Assembly (NCBI GenBank): GCA_022071955.1
Contig: JAJVIM010000003.1
Coordinates: 186,001 to 250,000, forward strand
From: Anaerolineae bacterium
GTDB lineage: Bacteria > Chloroflexota > Anaerolineae > 4572-78 > J111
Length of the DNA: 64,000 nucleotides
Reading direction: 5' to 3'
Both the position numbers and the translations under genes were made by a program. Below the pieces are notes generated by a model, which saw nothing but the letters and a program-made list of their open reading frames with translations, did not search any database and was not told where the DNA came from. How positions within the stretch are numbered: the stretch's first letter is position 1; each line of letters starts with the position of its first letter. This document shows positions 28,877 to 38,111 of the stretch, one piece after another.

Positions 28877-29701
28877 TTATGGCCGATAACGGGGGAGTTT
28901 GATGGTAAATTTGCTACCCTGGCCCACTTTGGTGTCTATTTCAATCACTCCCTGGTGAGCATCGATGATGTATTTTACCAGCACCAGCCCCAGCCCCAGC
29001 CCTTCCTGCGCCCGCCGCACCGGGTCGCTGTTTTGCTCAAAAACTTCCCAAATTGTTTCCAGCCGATCCGGGTTGATGCCGGTTCCGGTATCGACGACGG
29101 TGATCTCTATCCACTCGTCACCAGCGCTGGCGCTGAGCTTTATTTTGCCGTTGGGCCGGTTAAATTTGATGGCGTTATCGAGCAACTGCGCCACCGCTTC
29201 TTCAATTTGCTTGACATCCAGCGGGAACGGCGGCATGTTGGGGGCAATTTCGGTGATGATGGCAATCTGGCGGCTGCGGGCTTTAAATTCGGCCAGCGGC
29301 AGCACCCCGTTGATCACCGGCGTGAGCCGGCCCATCACCGGTTTGATGCTTTCCTGCTTGCTCAAAAAACCGGCCACCCGAATAAGACTCATCACCATGC
29401 GATCCAGTTTTTCCGCCTGGCGTTTGAGCACCATCAGCGTGTCGAGCTGGTCCGGCGTCATTGTGCCGAGCCGGTTGCTATCGAGCAACTCAATCGACTG
29501 CAAAATAAGCACCAGCGGAGTACGCATTTCGTGGTTAACGGTGCTCAGAAAGGTGGAGCGCAGCCGGTCCAGCCGGGCGCGGGATTTCCGTTCCTGGTCG
29601 ATGGCGCGCTGCAAATCCTGCGCGTACTGCTCCTGTTCAGTTGATTCCAGCCGGCTGGCTGAACCAGATGACAGCCTTTTGGCCAGTTCTGAATCTGACA
29701 T
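28877..29701 (-). CDS. Soluble orphan histidine kinase
   Basis: 274 residues from ATG 29701. A longer reading is possible, but a strong promoter lies inside it at 29737-29765. There is no membrane helix or PAS domain. A short coiled-coil (QEQYAQDLQRAIDQERKSRARLDRLR) leads to the HisKA motif FLSTVNHEMRTPLVLIL with the phospho-acceptor His. An HATPase_c domain follows with N-box QLLDNAIKFNRPNG, VDTGTGI and EGLGLGLVLVK. No response regulator lies nearby, so its partner is elsewhere. It has its own promoter and is divergent from the SRPBCC gene. Confidence 0.85.
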   Translation of the reverse strand: MSDSELAKRLSSGSASRLESTEQEQYAQDLQRAIDQERKSRARLDRLRSTFLSTVNHEMRTPLVLILQSIELLDSNRLGTMTPDQLDTLMVLKRQAEKLDRMVMSLIRVAGFLSKQESIKPVMGRLTPVINGVLPLAEFKARSRQIAIITEIAPNMPPFPLDVKQIEEAVAQLLDNAIKFNRPNGKIKLSASAGDEWIEITVVDTGTGINPDRLETIWEVFEQNSDPVRRAQEGLGLGLVLVKYIIDAHQGVIEIDTKVGQGSKFTIKLPRYRP

Positions 29702-29736
29702 ATAGGTAATTTCTTGGCTCTCGATTATGTAAGTTA

Positions 29737-29765
29737 AGAATACTTTCATCACCGTCAGATGTCAA
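29737..29765 (-). promoter_or_regulatory. Sigma-70-type promoter of the histidine kinase gene
   Basis: On the minus strand: TTGACA (29760-29765), a 17-nt spacer, and TATTCT (29737-29742). The predicted start near 29730 gives a leader of about 28 nt to ATG 29701. This supports the shorter start for the kinase. Confidence 0.65.
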
Positions 29766-29804
29766 CCCCCTCTGAGTCCTGTGATGATAAAGCTGTTGCC
29801 GCCA

Positions 29805-29834
29805 TTGTCACAGCGCCTGATTTTTTGGTACAAT
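29805..29834 (+). promoter_or_regulatory. Promoter of the SRPBCC-SRAP-DsbA-like gene group
   Basis: TTGTCA (29805-29810), an 18-nt spacer, and TACAAT (29829-29834). TCAGGA at 29856-29861 then precedes the ATG at 29870. It is back-to-back with the kinase promoter, about 40 nt away. Confidence 0.6.
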
Positions 29835-29869
29835 ACCGTTATCCCAAATTCATCGTCAGGAAAAAACCC

Positions 29870-30355
29870 ATGCCCCGCATCCAAGAAACCGTTGAAATCC
29901 ACGTGGCCCGCGCCGATGTCTTTCGGTTTTGCCACGATTTAAAGCACTGGCCCGAATGGGTTGAGCAAATTGAGGCCGTGGAAATGATCACCCCGCAGCC
30001 GTTTCGGCGCGGTACGCTGCTGCGCATCGATTCCCGGCAGGGCAACAGCGCGGTGTTTAGCTGGGAAGCCGAAGTGGTGGATTACCAGATGCCGTCCGGC
30101 ACCCGCATCAAAGCCATCGACACCGCCGGCGCCAGCCCGTTTGCCGCCGGCAGCGAGCTAACGTGGGAGTTTGTTTCAACCGGCAGCGGCACCCGTTTTT
30201 CGTGGAACTGGAACTACCAGCCGCGCGGCTTTATTGCCAATCTGCTCGACAAACTGGGCCGGCAGCGCGCCACCCAAAAAGCTATGCAGGCCAGCCTGGC
30301 AACCCTCAAAAACTTGCTTGAATCTGGCCGGCGGGCCACCATTCACAATAATTGA
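29870..30355 (+). CDS. SRPBCC (START/polyketide-cyclase-like) family protein
   Basis: 161 residues from ATG 29870. The pattern MPRIQETVEIHVARADVFRFCHDLKHWPEWVEQIEAVEMITPQPFRRGT is the typical start of an SRPBCC fold: a beta-strand, then the helix-turn 'F....HWPEW'. The long C-terminal helix (IANLLDKLGRQRATQKAMQASLATLKNLLES) closes a hydrophobic ligand pocket. Ligand and role are unknown. It is the first gene of a three-gene run with SRAP and a DsbA-like protein, separated by 13 and 10 nt. Confidence 0.8.
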   Translation: MPRIQETVEIHVARADVFRFCHDLKHWPEWVEQIEAVEMITPQPFRRGTLLRIDSRQGNSAVFSWEAEVVDYQMPSGTRIKAIDTAGASPFAAGSELTWEFVSTGSGTRFSWNWNYQPRGFIANLLDKLGRQRATQKAMQASLATLKNLLESGRRATIHNN

Positions 30356-30368
30356 AAGCAGGGAGACT

Positions 30369-31046
30369 ATGTGCGGAAGATTTACGCTCACCCAAAACAG
30401 CCAGCAATTAGCCGAGTCGTTTCAGCAATTTGCGCCACCGGCCGATTTTTCGCCGCGCTACAACATTGCCCCCACCCAGCCGGTGGCGGTGGTGGCCAAC
30501 GACGGCCGGCAGCAGATTGACTTTTTTGTTTGGGGCCTGATTCCCTCGTGGGCCAAAGAGCCGTCCATCGGCAACAAACTCATCAACGCCCGCGCCGAAA
30601 CGCTGGCCGAAAAGCCCTCATTCCGTTCGGCGTACCGCCGGCGACGCTGCCTGATTCTGGCCGATGGCTTTTTTGAGTGGCGCAAAAATCCGGACAACAG
30701 CAAAACCCCGCTGTACATTCAGCTTGAAGGGCAAGAGCCGTTTGCCTTTGCCGGGTTGTGGGAACAGTGGCATTCGCCGCAGGGTGACGAAGTGTTGAGC
30801 TGCACCATCATCACCACCGAACCCAACGCGTTGATGGCCAAAATTCACAACCGCATGCCGGTGATTTTGCCGCCCGCCGCCTACAACCAGTGGCTTGACC
30901 CCGCCGAGCAAAAACCGGAACGGTTGCAATCGCTGCTGGCCCCCTTCCCCGCGGAACAGATGACCGCCTACCCGGTCTCGCGGGTGGTCAACAATCCTCG
31001 CTTTGATGGCCCGGACTGCATCGCGCCGCTGGTGGAACAATCCTGA
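30369..31046 (+). CDS. yedK: SOS response-associated peptidase (SRAP; YedK/HMCES family)
   Basis: 225 residues from ATG 30369. The protein begins MCGRFTL; Cys2, after Met removal, is the residue that forms a stable crosslink with abasic sites in single-stranded DNA. NARAETLAEKPSFR, ADGFFEW and HNRMPVIL carry the conserved Asn, Glu and His of the active site. It shields abasic sites during replication. GGGAGA at 30361-30366 is the ribosome-binding site. I see no LexA-type box in front of the gene group. Confidence 0.93.
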   Translation: MCGRFTLTQNSQQLAESFQQFAPPADFSPRYNIAPTQPVAVVANDGRQQIDFFVWGLIPSWAKEPSIGNKLINARAETLAEKPSFRSAYRRRRCLILADGFFEWRKNPDNSKTPLYIQLEGQEPFAFAGLWEQWHSPQGDEVLSCTIITTEPNALMAKIHNRMPVILPPAAYNQWLDPAEQKPERLQSLLAPFPAEQMTAYPVSRVVNNPRFDGPDCIAPLVEQS

Positions 31047-31056
31047 GGATGGTTTG

Positions 31057-31680
31057 ATGACCGGCCTGACGCTCTACTACATTCTCGACCCCATGTGCAG
31101 TTGGTGTTACGGTTTCAGCCCGGTGCTGGAAGCTGTGATCCCCCACCTGCCCGCCGCTGCCGCGCTGCGTTACGTAATGGGCGGGCTGGCCCCGGATTCC
31201 GCCCAGCCGATGCCGCCGCAGATGCAACAGTACGTGCAGCAGCACTGGCGCGAAGTTGCCGCCCGCACCGGCGCGGAGTTCAATTTTGACTTCTGGAGCG
31301 TCTGCACGCCGGTGCGCTCAACGTACCCTTCGTGCCGGGCCGTGCTGGCCGCCGGCTTGCAGGGCCAGCAGCACATTGGCCCAATGATCAAAGCCATTCA
31401 GCGCGCCTACTACCGGCAGGCGCGCAACCCCTCGCTGGAAGCGACGCTGGTCGAACTGGCCGCCGAAATTGGGCTGGACGCGGCCCGCTTTGCCGACGAA
31501 TTGAACTCGCCGGAGGTGGCCCGCCGGCTGCAGGAGGATTTTCAATTTAGAAGCCGGTTGGGAGTGCAGGGTTTTCCCACGCTGGTGGCGGAAAAGGGGG
31601 ACAAATTCTACGGGTTGACCATCGGCTGGGCCCCGGCCGAGGTTGTGCTGCAGCGGCTCAACAAAGTGCAGTCGCTGTGA
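31057..31680 (+). CDS. DsbA/FrnE-like thioredoxin-fold protein
   Basis: 207 residues from ATG 31057, preceded by TGAGGA. The N-terminal strand LTLYYILDPMCSWCYGF carries a CxxC at Cys14-Cys17. An inserted helical domain follows, and the cis-Pro loop is GVQGFPTLVAEK. There is no signal peptide, so it is a cytoplasmic DsbA/FrnE-like oxidoreductase or isomerase of the 2-hydroxychromene-2-carboxylate-isomerase-related group. The substrate is unknown. It is the last gene of its operon and ends 6 nt before the convergent SDR gene. Confidence 0.85.
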   Translation: MTGLTLYYILDPMCSWCYGFSPVLEAVIPHLPAAAALRYVMGGLAPDSAQPMPPQMQQYVQQHWREVAARTGAEFNFDFWSVCTPVRSTYPSCRAVLAAGLQGQQHIGPMIKAIQRAYYRQARNPSLEATLVELAAEIGLDAARFADELNSPEVARRLQEDFQFRSRLGVQGFPTLVAEKGDKFYGLTIGWAPAEVVLQRLNKVQSL

Positions 31681-31686
31681 GCCGGC

Positions 31687-32460
31687 TCACACCAGCAGGC
31701 TGTAACCGCCATCGATGAGCACAGTTTGGCCCACAATCATCGCCGCCGCATCGGAGCAGAGAAAAGCCACCAGCCCGGCCACGTCTGCCGGCGTTACCAG
31801 CCGGCGGGCCGGCGCGCGGCCGGCGGCGTACTGAAACACCTCCTGCAAATCCACCGGAAACGCCGACACGGCATCGGTATCAACCAGCCCCGGCGACACC
31901 GCATTGACCACAATTCCCTGCGGCGCCAGCTCTACCGCCAAATAGCGGGTGAGCGCCTCAATCACCGCTTTTGACAGGCCGATGACCGAGTAGTGTGGCA
32001 GCACCCGGCTGCTGCCGGGGCTGCTGATATTCACAATTCGGCCCCAACCGTGGCGGGCCATCAGCGGCGCGGCCCGCTGCACGCAACGCAACACCGAGCG
32101 GGCGTTCACGTCCATTGTCCAATCCCAATGTTTGTCGGTCAATTCCAGCGCGGCGCGGGGAGTGCCGCTGGCGGCGTTGCCCACAAAAATATCGCAGCGA
32201 CCAAATTCGGCCTCAATCTGGTCAAACATCGCCTCAATTTGAGCAGCCTCGGCCAGGTTGGCTTTGATGGCCACGGCGCGCCGGCCCAACGCCTCAATCT
32301 CGGCGATTACGGCTTCGGCGGCGCTTTTTTTGCGCAGATAATTAACCACAATATCCGCGCCGCGCCCGGCCAATTCCAGAGCGATGGCCCGGCCAATGCC
32401 CCGCGACGCGCCGGTAATCAGCGCCACTTTGCCAATCAGTTGTTGGTCTTCATCCTTCAT
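31687..32460 (-). CDS. fabL: FabL-like enoyl-[ACP] reductase (SDR family)
   Basis: 257 residues. It has the SDR cofactor motif TGASRGIGRAIA and NAAS. In place of the usual Tyr-x3-Lys it has HYSVIGLSK, a Tyr-x6-Lys spacing typical of enoyl-ACP reductases. Blocks such as MFDQIEAEFGRCDIFVGNAASG, HWDWTMDVNA and ALTRYLAVELAPQGIVVNAVS follow Bacillus subtilis FabL closely, as far as I can recall it. It would catalyse the last reduction of fatty-acid elongation with NADPH and be insensitive to triclosan, as FabL is. Other SDR roles remain possible. Heptameric TCCTTTA repeats lie just upstream at 32455-32476. Confidence 0.75.
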   Translation of the reverse strand: MKDEDQQLIGKVALITGASRGIGRAIALELAGRGADIVVNYLRKKSAAEAVIAEIEALGRRAVAIKANLAEAAQIEAMFDQIEAEFGRCDIFVGNAASGTPRAALELTDKHWDWTMDVNARSVLRCVQRAAPLMARHGWGRIVNISSPGSSRVLPHYSVIGLSKAVIEALTRYLAVELAPQGIVVNAVSPGLVDTDAVSAFPVDLQEVFQYAAGRAPARRLVTPADVAGLVAFLCSDAAAMIVGQTVLIDGGYSLLV

Positions 32461-32476
32461 CCTTTATCCTTTATTC
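32455..32476. repeat. Short heptameric repeat (ATCCTTT type)
   Basis: About three 7-nt units (ATCCTTT, ATCCTTT, ATTCCTA) fill the 16-nt gap between the proline dehydrogenase stop and the SDR start, and overlap the SDR start codon. Confidence 0.55.
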
Positions 32477-33406
32477 CTACGCCCCCAAAAATGCCCGGCC
32501 GATGAAAAAGACGTTGGCCGGCCTTTCGGCCAGGCGGCGCATAAAGTAGGGATACCAGGCCGTGCCAAAGGGCACGTACACTCGCACCTGGTAGCCCAAA
32601 TCCGCCAGCCGCTGCTGTTCATCGCGGCGAACGCCCAGCAGCATCTGGATTTCAAACTGCTCGGGCGACAGGCCGCACCGGTTGGCCGTGCGCAGCAGGG
32701 CCTCAATGAGCACCGGGTCGTGCGAGCCGAGAGCCAGATACGCGCCTTTGGCCACCGCCTCCGGCGACAGCATCATCTCGATCACCCGGAACGACGCCTG
32801 CCGGATTTCATCGCGGCGCTGGTAGGCAATGGCCGGCGATTCCTGATACGCGCCCTTCACCAGCCGGATGCCGCCGCCGGCCTCGATGATTTTTTGCACA
32901 TCGGCCGGGGTGCGGAACAGGTAGGTTTGGATCGCCTGCCGGATGTCGCAGTCAAAAGTATCCAGCAGGCGGTGATAAATGGCCAGCGTATCATCCACAT
33001 CCGGGCTGGCTTCGATGTCCATTTCTACCGAAATGCCCAGATCGCGGGCGGTTTTCACCACGCCGGCCATGTTTTCAAAGCAAAAATCGCGGCCAAAGCC
33101 CAACCCCACGTGCGATGGTTTGAGCGATATATCGGCGTCCAGCCCTTCGGTGCGGATGCGCTGGAGGATGGCTTGAAATTCATCGGCGGCGGCGCTGGCC
33201 TCGGCCGGGGTGGTGACGCTTTCGCCAACGTGGTTGAGAATGGCTTTGATGCCCCGGCTATTCAGTTCTTTGACCACCGCCACCGCCTCATCGAGCGTTT
33301 CGCCGGCCACAAAACGGCGGGCCAACTGGCGGGCGGGGCCAAAATGGGTGGTAAAACTGCGAGCGGATTCGCTGGTGGAAAGTTGAATAAAAAAGTTACG
33401 CAGCAT
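32477..33406 (-). CDS. putA: Proline dehydrogenase (monofunctional)
   Basis: 309 residues from ATG 33406. This start lies inside the last codons of the upstream phosphatase gene, an 11-nt overlap. It has the TIM-barrel PRODH features: SLKPSHVGLGFG, VEMDIEAS, IQTYLFRTPADVQKII, RLVKGAYQE and the C-terminal substrate helix YVPFGTAWYPYFMRRLAERPAN. It oxidises proline to pyrroline-5-carboxylate using FAD and passes electrons to quinone. The size fits the Thermus/Deinococcus-type single-domain enzyme. The P5C dehydrogenase is not in the window. Confidence 0.93.
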   Translation of the reverse strand: MLRNFFIQLSTSESARSFTTHFGPARQLARRFVAGETLDEAVAVVKELNSRGIKAILNHVGESVTTPAEASAAADEFQAILQRIRTEGLDADISLKPSHVGLGFGRDFCFENMAGVVKTARDLGISVEMDIEASPDVDDTLAIYHRLLDTFDCDIRQAIQTYLFRTPADVQKIIEAGGGIRLVKGAYQESPAIAYQRRDEIRQASFRVIEMMLSPEAVAKGAYLALGSHDPVLIEALLRTANRCGLSPEQFEIQMLLGVRRDEQQRLADLGYQVRVYVPFGTAWYPYFMRRLAERPANVFFIGRAFLGA

Positions 33407-34754
33407 AGTTACTTTCTGTGGCGTGAACAACCACTACTGTAATATCGTCGTGCTGATCTTGCGCGCCCTGATAGCGCTGCACCTGCTCAATGATGTGCTG
33501 GCGCATGGCCTGAGCGCTGTGGCTGGGAGCACGGGCAATAATCGTTTCCAACGCCTTAAACCCGAGCAGTTGGCGCGCCCCATCCATCGACTCGACCACT
33601 CCGTCGGTGGTAAAGATGGCCCAGTCGCCGGGGAAAAAGCGGGTTTCAACCTGGCGGTAAGCTTCCGGGATTTGTTTGATGCCCATCGGCAGGCCGCCGA
33701 CTTCCAACCATTCAAGCTGGCCGTTGCGGCGGCGGATAACCGGGCTGATGCAGCCGGCGTTGGCCACGCGCAAGTAATCGTTATTGAAAAACGCCACCAG
33801 ACAGGCGGCGTTGAGGCCGCTGTCGCGGCTGTGTTTGTGCAGCCGGCTGGCCACCACCGATAAAAACTGGCCCGGCTCTTTGGCCGCCGGGATGAGGCTG
33901 TCGATCATGCCGGTGGTCACGGCCATCAACAGGGCTGCGGGCATACCTTTGCCGGTGACATCGCCGATGGTTACGGCCAGATCGCCATTGGGCAGCAAGT
34001 GGTAATTGTAAAAATCGCCGCCCACGTCACGGGCCGGGATGGATAGCCCGGCGATGTCGTAATTGGCCGACTCCGGCGGGCTATCGGGCAACATTTTAAG
34101 CTGGATTTCGGCGGCAATGCGGGCGCGGCTTTCCAGCTCCTGGCGGCGGCTGGCTTCGGCCACCTGTGCCGCGAGCACCTGGTCAATCAACCGCGAGGTG
34201 ATCAGTCCCAACAGGGTTAAAAAGGTCAGAATCACGGTTACGTTGATCACGTTGGCCGTGAGCACGGTAAAAAAGAGCGGAGTAAACAGGCCGGCCAGTT
34301 CGGCCAATCCCAGCAGTAAATAACCCAGCACCAACGTGCCCAGCACCAAAAAAAAGGGCCGGCCGCGCAGCAGAATGCTGTTTTCAAAAATGGCCATCAC
34401 ATAAAAGGCGTTGGTAGAAATATCGGCCACGCCCCAGCCAATACTCAGGATAAAACTGATGATGATGCTGAACGCGCTGAACAGGTAGATGGCCAACTGC
34501 ACGCTGAACTGGCGCGAAACCTGGTAAATCCCCAAAAAGACAAACACGCCAATAAACGTGGCCACCGCCGAACCTTCATCGAGGCCAAAAAACCAGAAGG
34601 CCGCGTTGAGCAAAAAATAAACGGCGGTAAAAAAAATAAGGCTGAGCAGCACGGTGTTCAACACAAAACCGCGCCAGGCCAGCTCGCGATCCGGGATATG
34701 CACCTCGGCCAGCGGTTTGCCGGTAGCCTCAATCCAACGCAACAATTTGATCAC
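33396..34754 (-). CDS. Membrane-anchored PP2C-type (SpoIIE/RsbU) phosphatase
   Basis: 452 residues. The N-terminal half holds about six hydrophobic helices (residues about 28-190). A short coiled-coil (QVAEASRRQELESRARIAAEIQLKMLP) leads to the SpoIIE domain: IPARDVGGDFYNYHLLPNG, IGDVTGKGMPAALLM, FTTDGVVESMD and QHDDITVVVV, with the metal-binding Asp residues present. It probably dephosphorylates an anti-sigma-factor antagonist in a partner-switching pathway; no anti-sigma or antagonist gene is adjacent. The downstream proline dehydrogenase is translationally coupled to it. Confidence 0.9.
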   Translation of the reverse strand: MIKLLRWIEATGKPLAEVHIPDRELAWRGFVLNTVLLSLIFFTAVYFLLNAAFWFFGLDEGSAVATFIGVFVFLGIYQVSRQFSVQLAIYLFSAFSIIISFILSIGWGVADISTNAFYVMAIFENSILLRGRPFFLVLGTLVLGYLLLGLAELAGLFTPLFFTVLTANVINVTVILTFLTLLGLITSRLIDQVLAAQVAEASRRQELESRARIAAEIQLKMLPDSPPESANYDIAGLSIPARDVGGDFYNYHLLPNGDLAVTIGDVTGKGMPAALLMAVTTGMIDSLIPAAKEPGQFLSVVASRLHKHSRDSGLNAACLVAFFNNDYLRVANAGCISPVIRRRNGQLEWLEVGGLPMGIKQIPEAYRQVETRFFPGDWAIFTTDGVVESMDGARQLLGFKALETIIARAPSHSAQAMRQHIIEQVQRYQGAQDQHDDITVVVVHATESNYAA

Positions 34755-34768
34755 GGTTAACCCCGCGC

Positions 34769-36115
34769 TCAGCGGCGAATGATGTCCAGTACCTCGTCGC
34801 GTTTTTGTTCCATCATTGCTTTGGAGGTAGCTTCCAGGTTCAGGCGCAGCAGCGGCTCGGTGTTAGAGGGGCGCACGTTAAAGTGCCAGTCGTCAAAAGT
34901 AACCGATACGCCGTCGAACCATTCCACTTTGCCCGCGGCGTAAATTTGGGCCAGTTCTTCCATTTTGGCCTGGGGGTCGCCGGCAATGCGGGTGTTGATT
35001 TCGCCGGAGATAAAATATTTGGCCTCGAGCTGTTTGAGCAGGTCAGACAGCCGCGCCTTCTTTTTGGAGAGCATCTCCAAAATAATGAGCGAGGGAACAA
35101 TGCCGGAGTCGGCAAAAAAGAAGTCTTTAAAATAGTAGTGACCGGTCACTTCGCCGCCGTACACCGCGTTTTCCTGCGACATCCGGCGCTTGATAAAGGC
35201 GTGGCCCACCCGTTCCATCAGCGGCGTGCCGCCGGCCGCGGTGATGAGATCCGGCACGGCCCAACTGGCCCGCACATCGTACACAATGTTGCTGCCGGGA
35301 TATTTTTCCAAATAGTACTGGCCCATGAGCGCGGTCAGAAAATCGCCGGAAACAAACTCGCCGCGGTCATCGATGGTAAAAAAGCGGTCGCCGTCGCCGT
35401 CAAAAGCAAAGCCGACATCCGCGCCTTCGGCGACAACGCGCGCCTGCAATTCGGCCCGGTTTTCCGGCTGGAGCGGGTCGAGGCCGTGGTTGGGCAGGCT
35501 GCCGTCGGGGTCAAGATACATGCCGGTCAGTTCGATGGCTGGCAGGCGGTCGTACACCCGTTTGAGAATGGGGCCAACCATACCGTTGCCGGTATCGGCG
35601 ATGACTTTGAGTTTGGCCAGCGCATCGGCATCAACCAGGCTGACCACCATCTGCACAAACTCCTCGCTGAGATCGATTTTGGTCATTTTGCCTTTGCGGG
35701 CAGCCGGGGCAAAGTCGTCATTTTCCACGATGCGCCGCAAATCCTGAATCCCCTCGTCGCCGCTGAGGAGTTGGGGCATTTTGCGCACCATTTTAAAGCC
35801 GCTGTACTGGGCCGGGTTGTGCGAGGCGGTAACCATCATTCCGGCGTGGCCCAGCGTGGCGCAGGCGTAGTAGTATTGGTCGGTGCTGACCATGCCAATG
35901 TTGATCACGTCCGCGCCCTGGTCCATCAGCCCGCGGGTCACCGCCCCGAACATGGCCGGGCCGGACAGGCGCATATCGCGGCCAACAATCACGGTATCAA
36001 CCTGCAAAAAGCTGGCAAAAGCGCGGCCAATGGCGTAGCCAACGTCCTCGTTCAAATCGGTGGGGTAAATGCCCCGGATGTCGTAGGCTTTGAAAATGGA
36101 TGGGTTAACGTGCAT
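34769..36115 (-). CDS. manB: Phosphomannomutase/phosphoglucomutase
   Basis: 448 residues with the four domains of alpha-D-phosphohexomutases. The catalytic phosphoserine is Ser98 in MVTASHNPAQYSGFKM; the metal loop is FDGDGDRFF; the sugar-binding loop is YGGEVTGHYYFKDFF; and the phosphate-binding loop is RPSNTEPLLRLNLEA. It interconverts mannose- or glucose-6-phosphate and the 1-phosphates, supplying nucleotide sugars for surface glycans such as those implied at 1-23229. It starts next to a composite repeat at 36128 and runs in the same direction as pgm. Confidence 0.92.
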   Translation of the reverse strand: MHVNPSIFKAYDIRGIYPTDLNEDVGYAIGRAFASFLQVDTVIVGRDMRLSGPAMFGAVTRGLMDQGADVINIGMVSTDQYYYACATLGHAGMMVTASHNPAQYSGFKMVRKMPQLLSGDEGIQDLRRIVENDDFAPAARKGKMTKIDLSEEFVQMVVSLVDADALAKLKVIADTGNGMVGPILKRVYDRLPAIELTGMYLDPDGSLPNHGLDPLQPENRAELQARVVAEGADVGFAFDGDGDRFFTIDDRGEFVSGDFLTALMGQYYLEKYPGSNIVYDVRASWAVPDLITAAGGTPLMERVGHAFIKRRMSQENAVYGGEVTGHYYFKDFFFADSGIVPSLIILEMLSKKKARLSDLLKQLEAKYFISGEINTRIAGDPQAKMEELAQIYAAGKVEWFDGVSVTFDDWHFNVRPSNTEPLLRLNLEATSKAMMEQKRDEVLDIIRR

Positions 36116-36127
36116 AAAAAACTCCTG

Positions 36128-36312
36128 TGAAAATAGGATTCAGGGGTCAGGAGTTAGGGTTAGATGATTCCTGCCCCGGTTCTTAAAACTTTGCGGCAGG
36201 AGTCCAAAACTGCAGTTTTGGACTCCATTTTCACCCGTCCTCCGGGGAGGCTGCGCACTGTCGGGCTGCAAGCCCGACCTACTGACTCCTGACTCCTAAC
36301 CCCTGACTCCTT
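36128..36312. repeat. Composite repeat region between pgm and manB
   Basis: In order: AATAGGATTCAGGGGTCAGGAG heptamer remnants; GATTCCTGCCCC; TCTTAAAA; a perfect 28-bp palindrome at 36199-36226 with arms GGAGTCCAAAACTG; a hairpin GTCGGGCT-GCA-AGCCCGAC at 36260-36278; and GACTCCT heptamers to 36312. The first part repeats the layout of 25336-25450. No gene is present. Confidence 0.8.
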
Positions 36313-36316
36313 TTTG

Positions 36317-37969
<1,653 letters not shown>

Positions 37970-38068
37970 AGTACCTCCTCTTTGATGACGGTGGAATAAT
38001 CGCCCCAATCATAACCCAAAGTAAGGCGCAAGTCAAAAGGAATTTCAGAGGGGGTGCAGCAAAAAGGA

Positions 38069-38103
38069 GGTGGTTCGGGGCAGTAAAACCACCCCGAACC
38101 ACC
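38069..38103 (-). terminator. Hairpin terminator after the secreted repeat protein
   Basis: A 12-bp stem (GGTGGTTCGGGG and reverse complement) with an 11-nt loop, followed on the minus strand by TCCTTTTT. It ends transcription of the gene at 38112-39563 before the pgm promoter region. Confidence 0.75.
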
Positions 38104-38111
38104 CGGGGGAG

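Noticed and set aside
32384..33442. Open frame of about 350 codons on the plus strand opposite proline dehydrogenase
   Set aside because: All conserved motifs are on the minus strand and the plus translation has no family resemblance.
34805..36130. Open frame of about 440 codons on the plus strand opposite manB
   Set aside because: manB is unmistakable on the minus strand; the antisense translation is His/Gly-rich and without domains.
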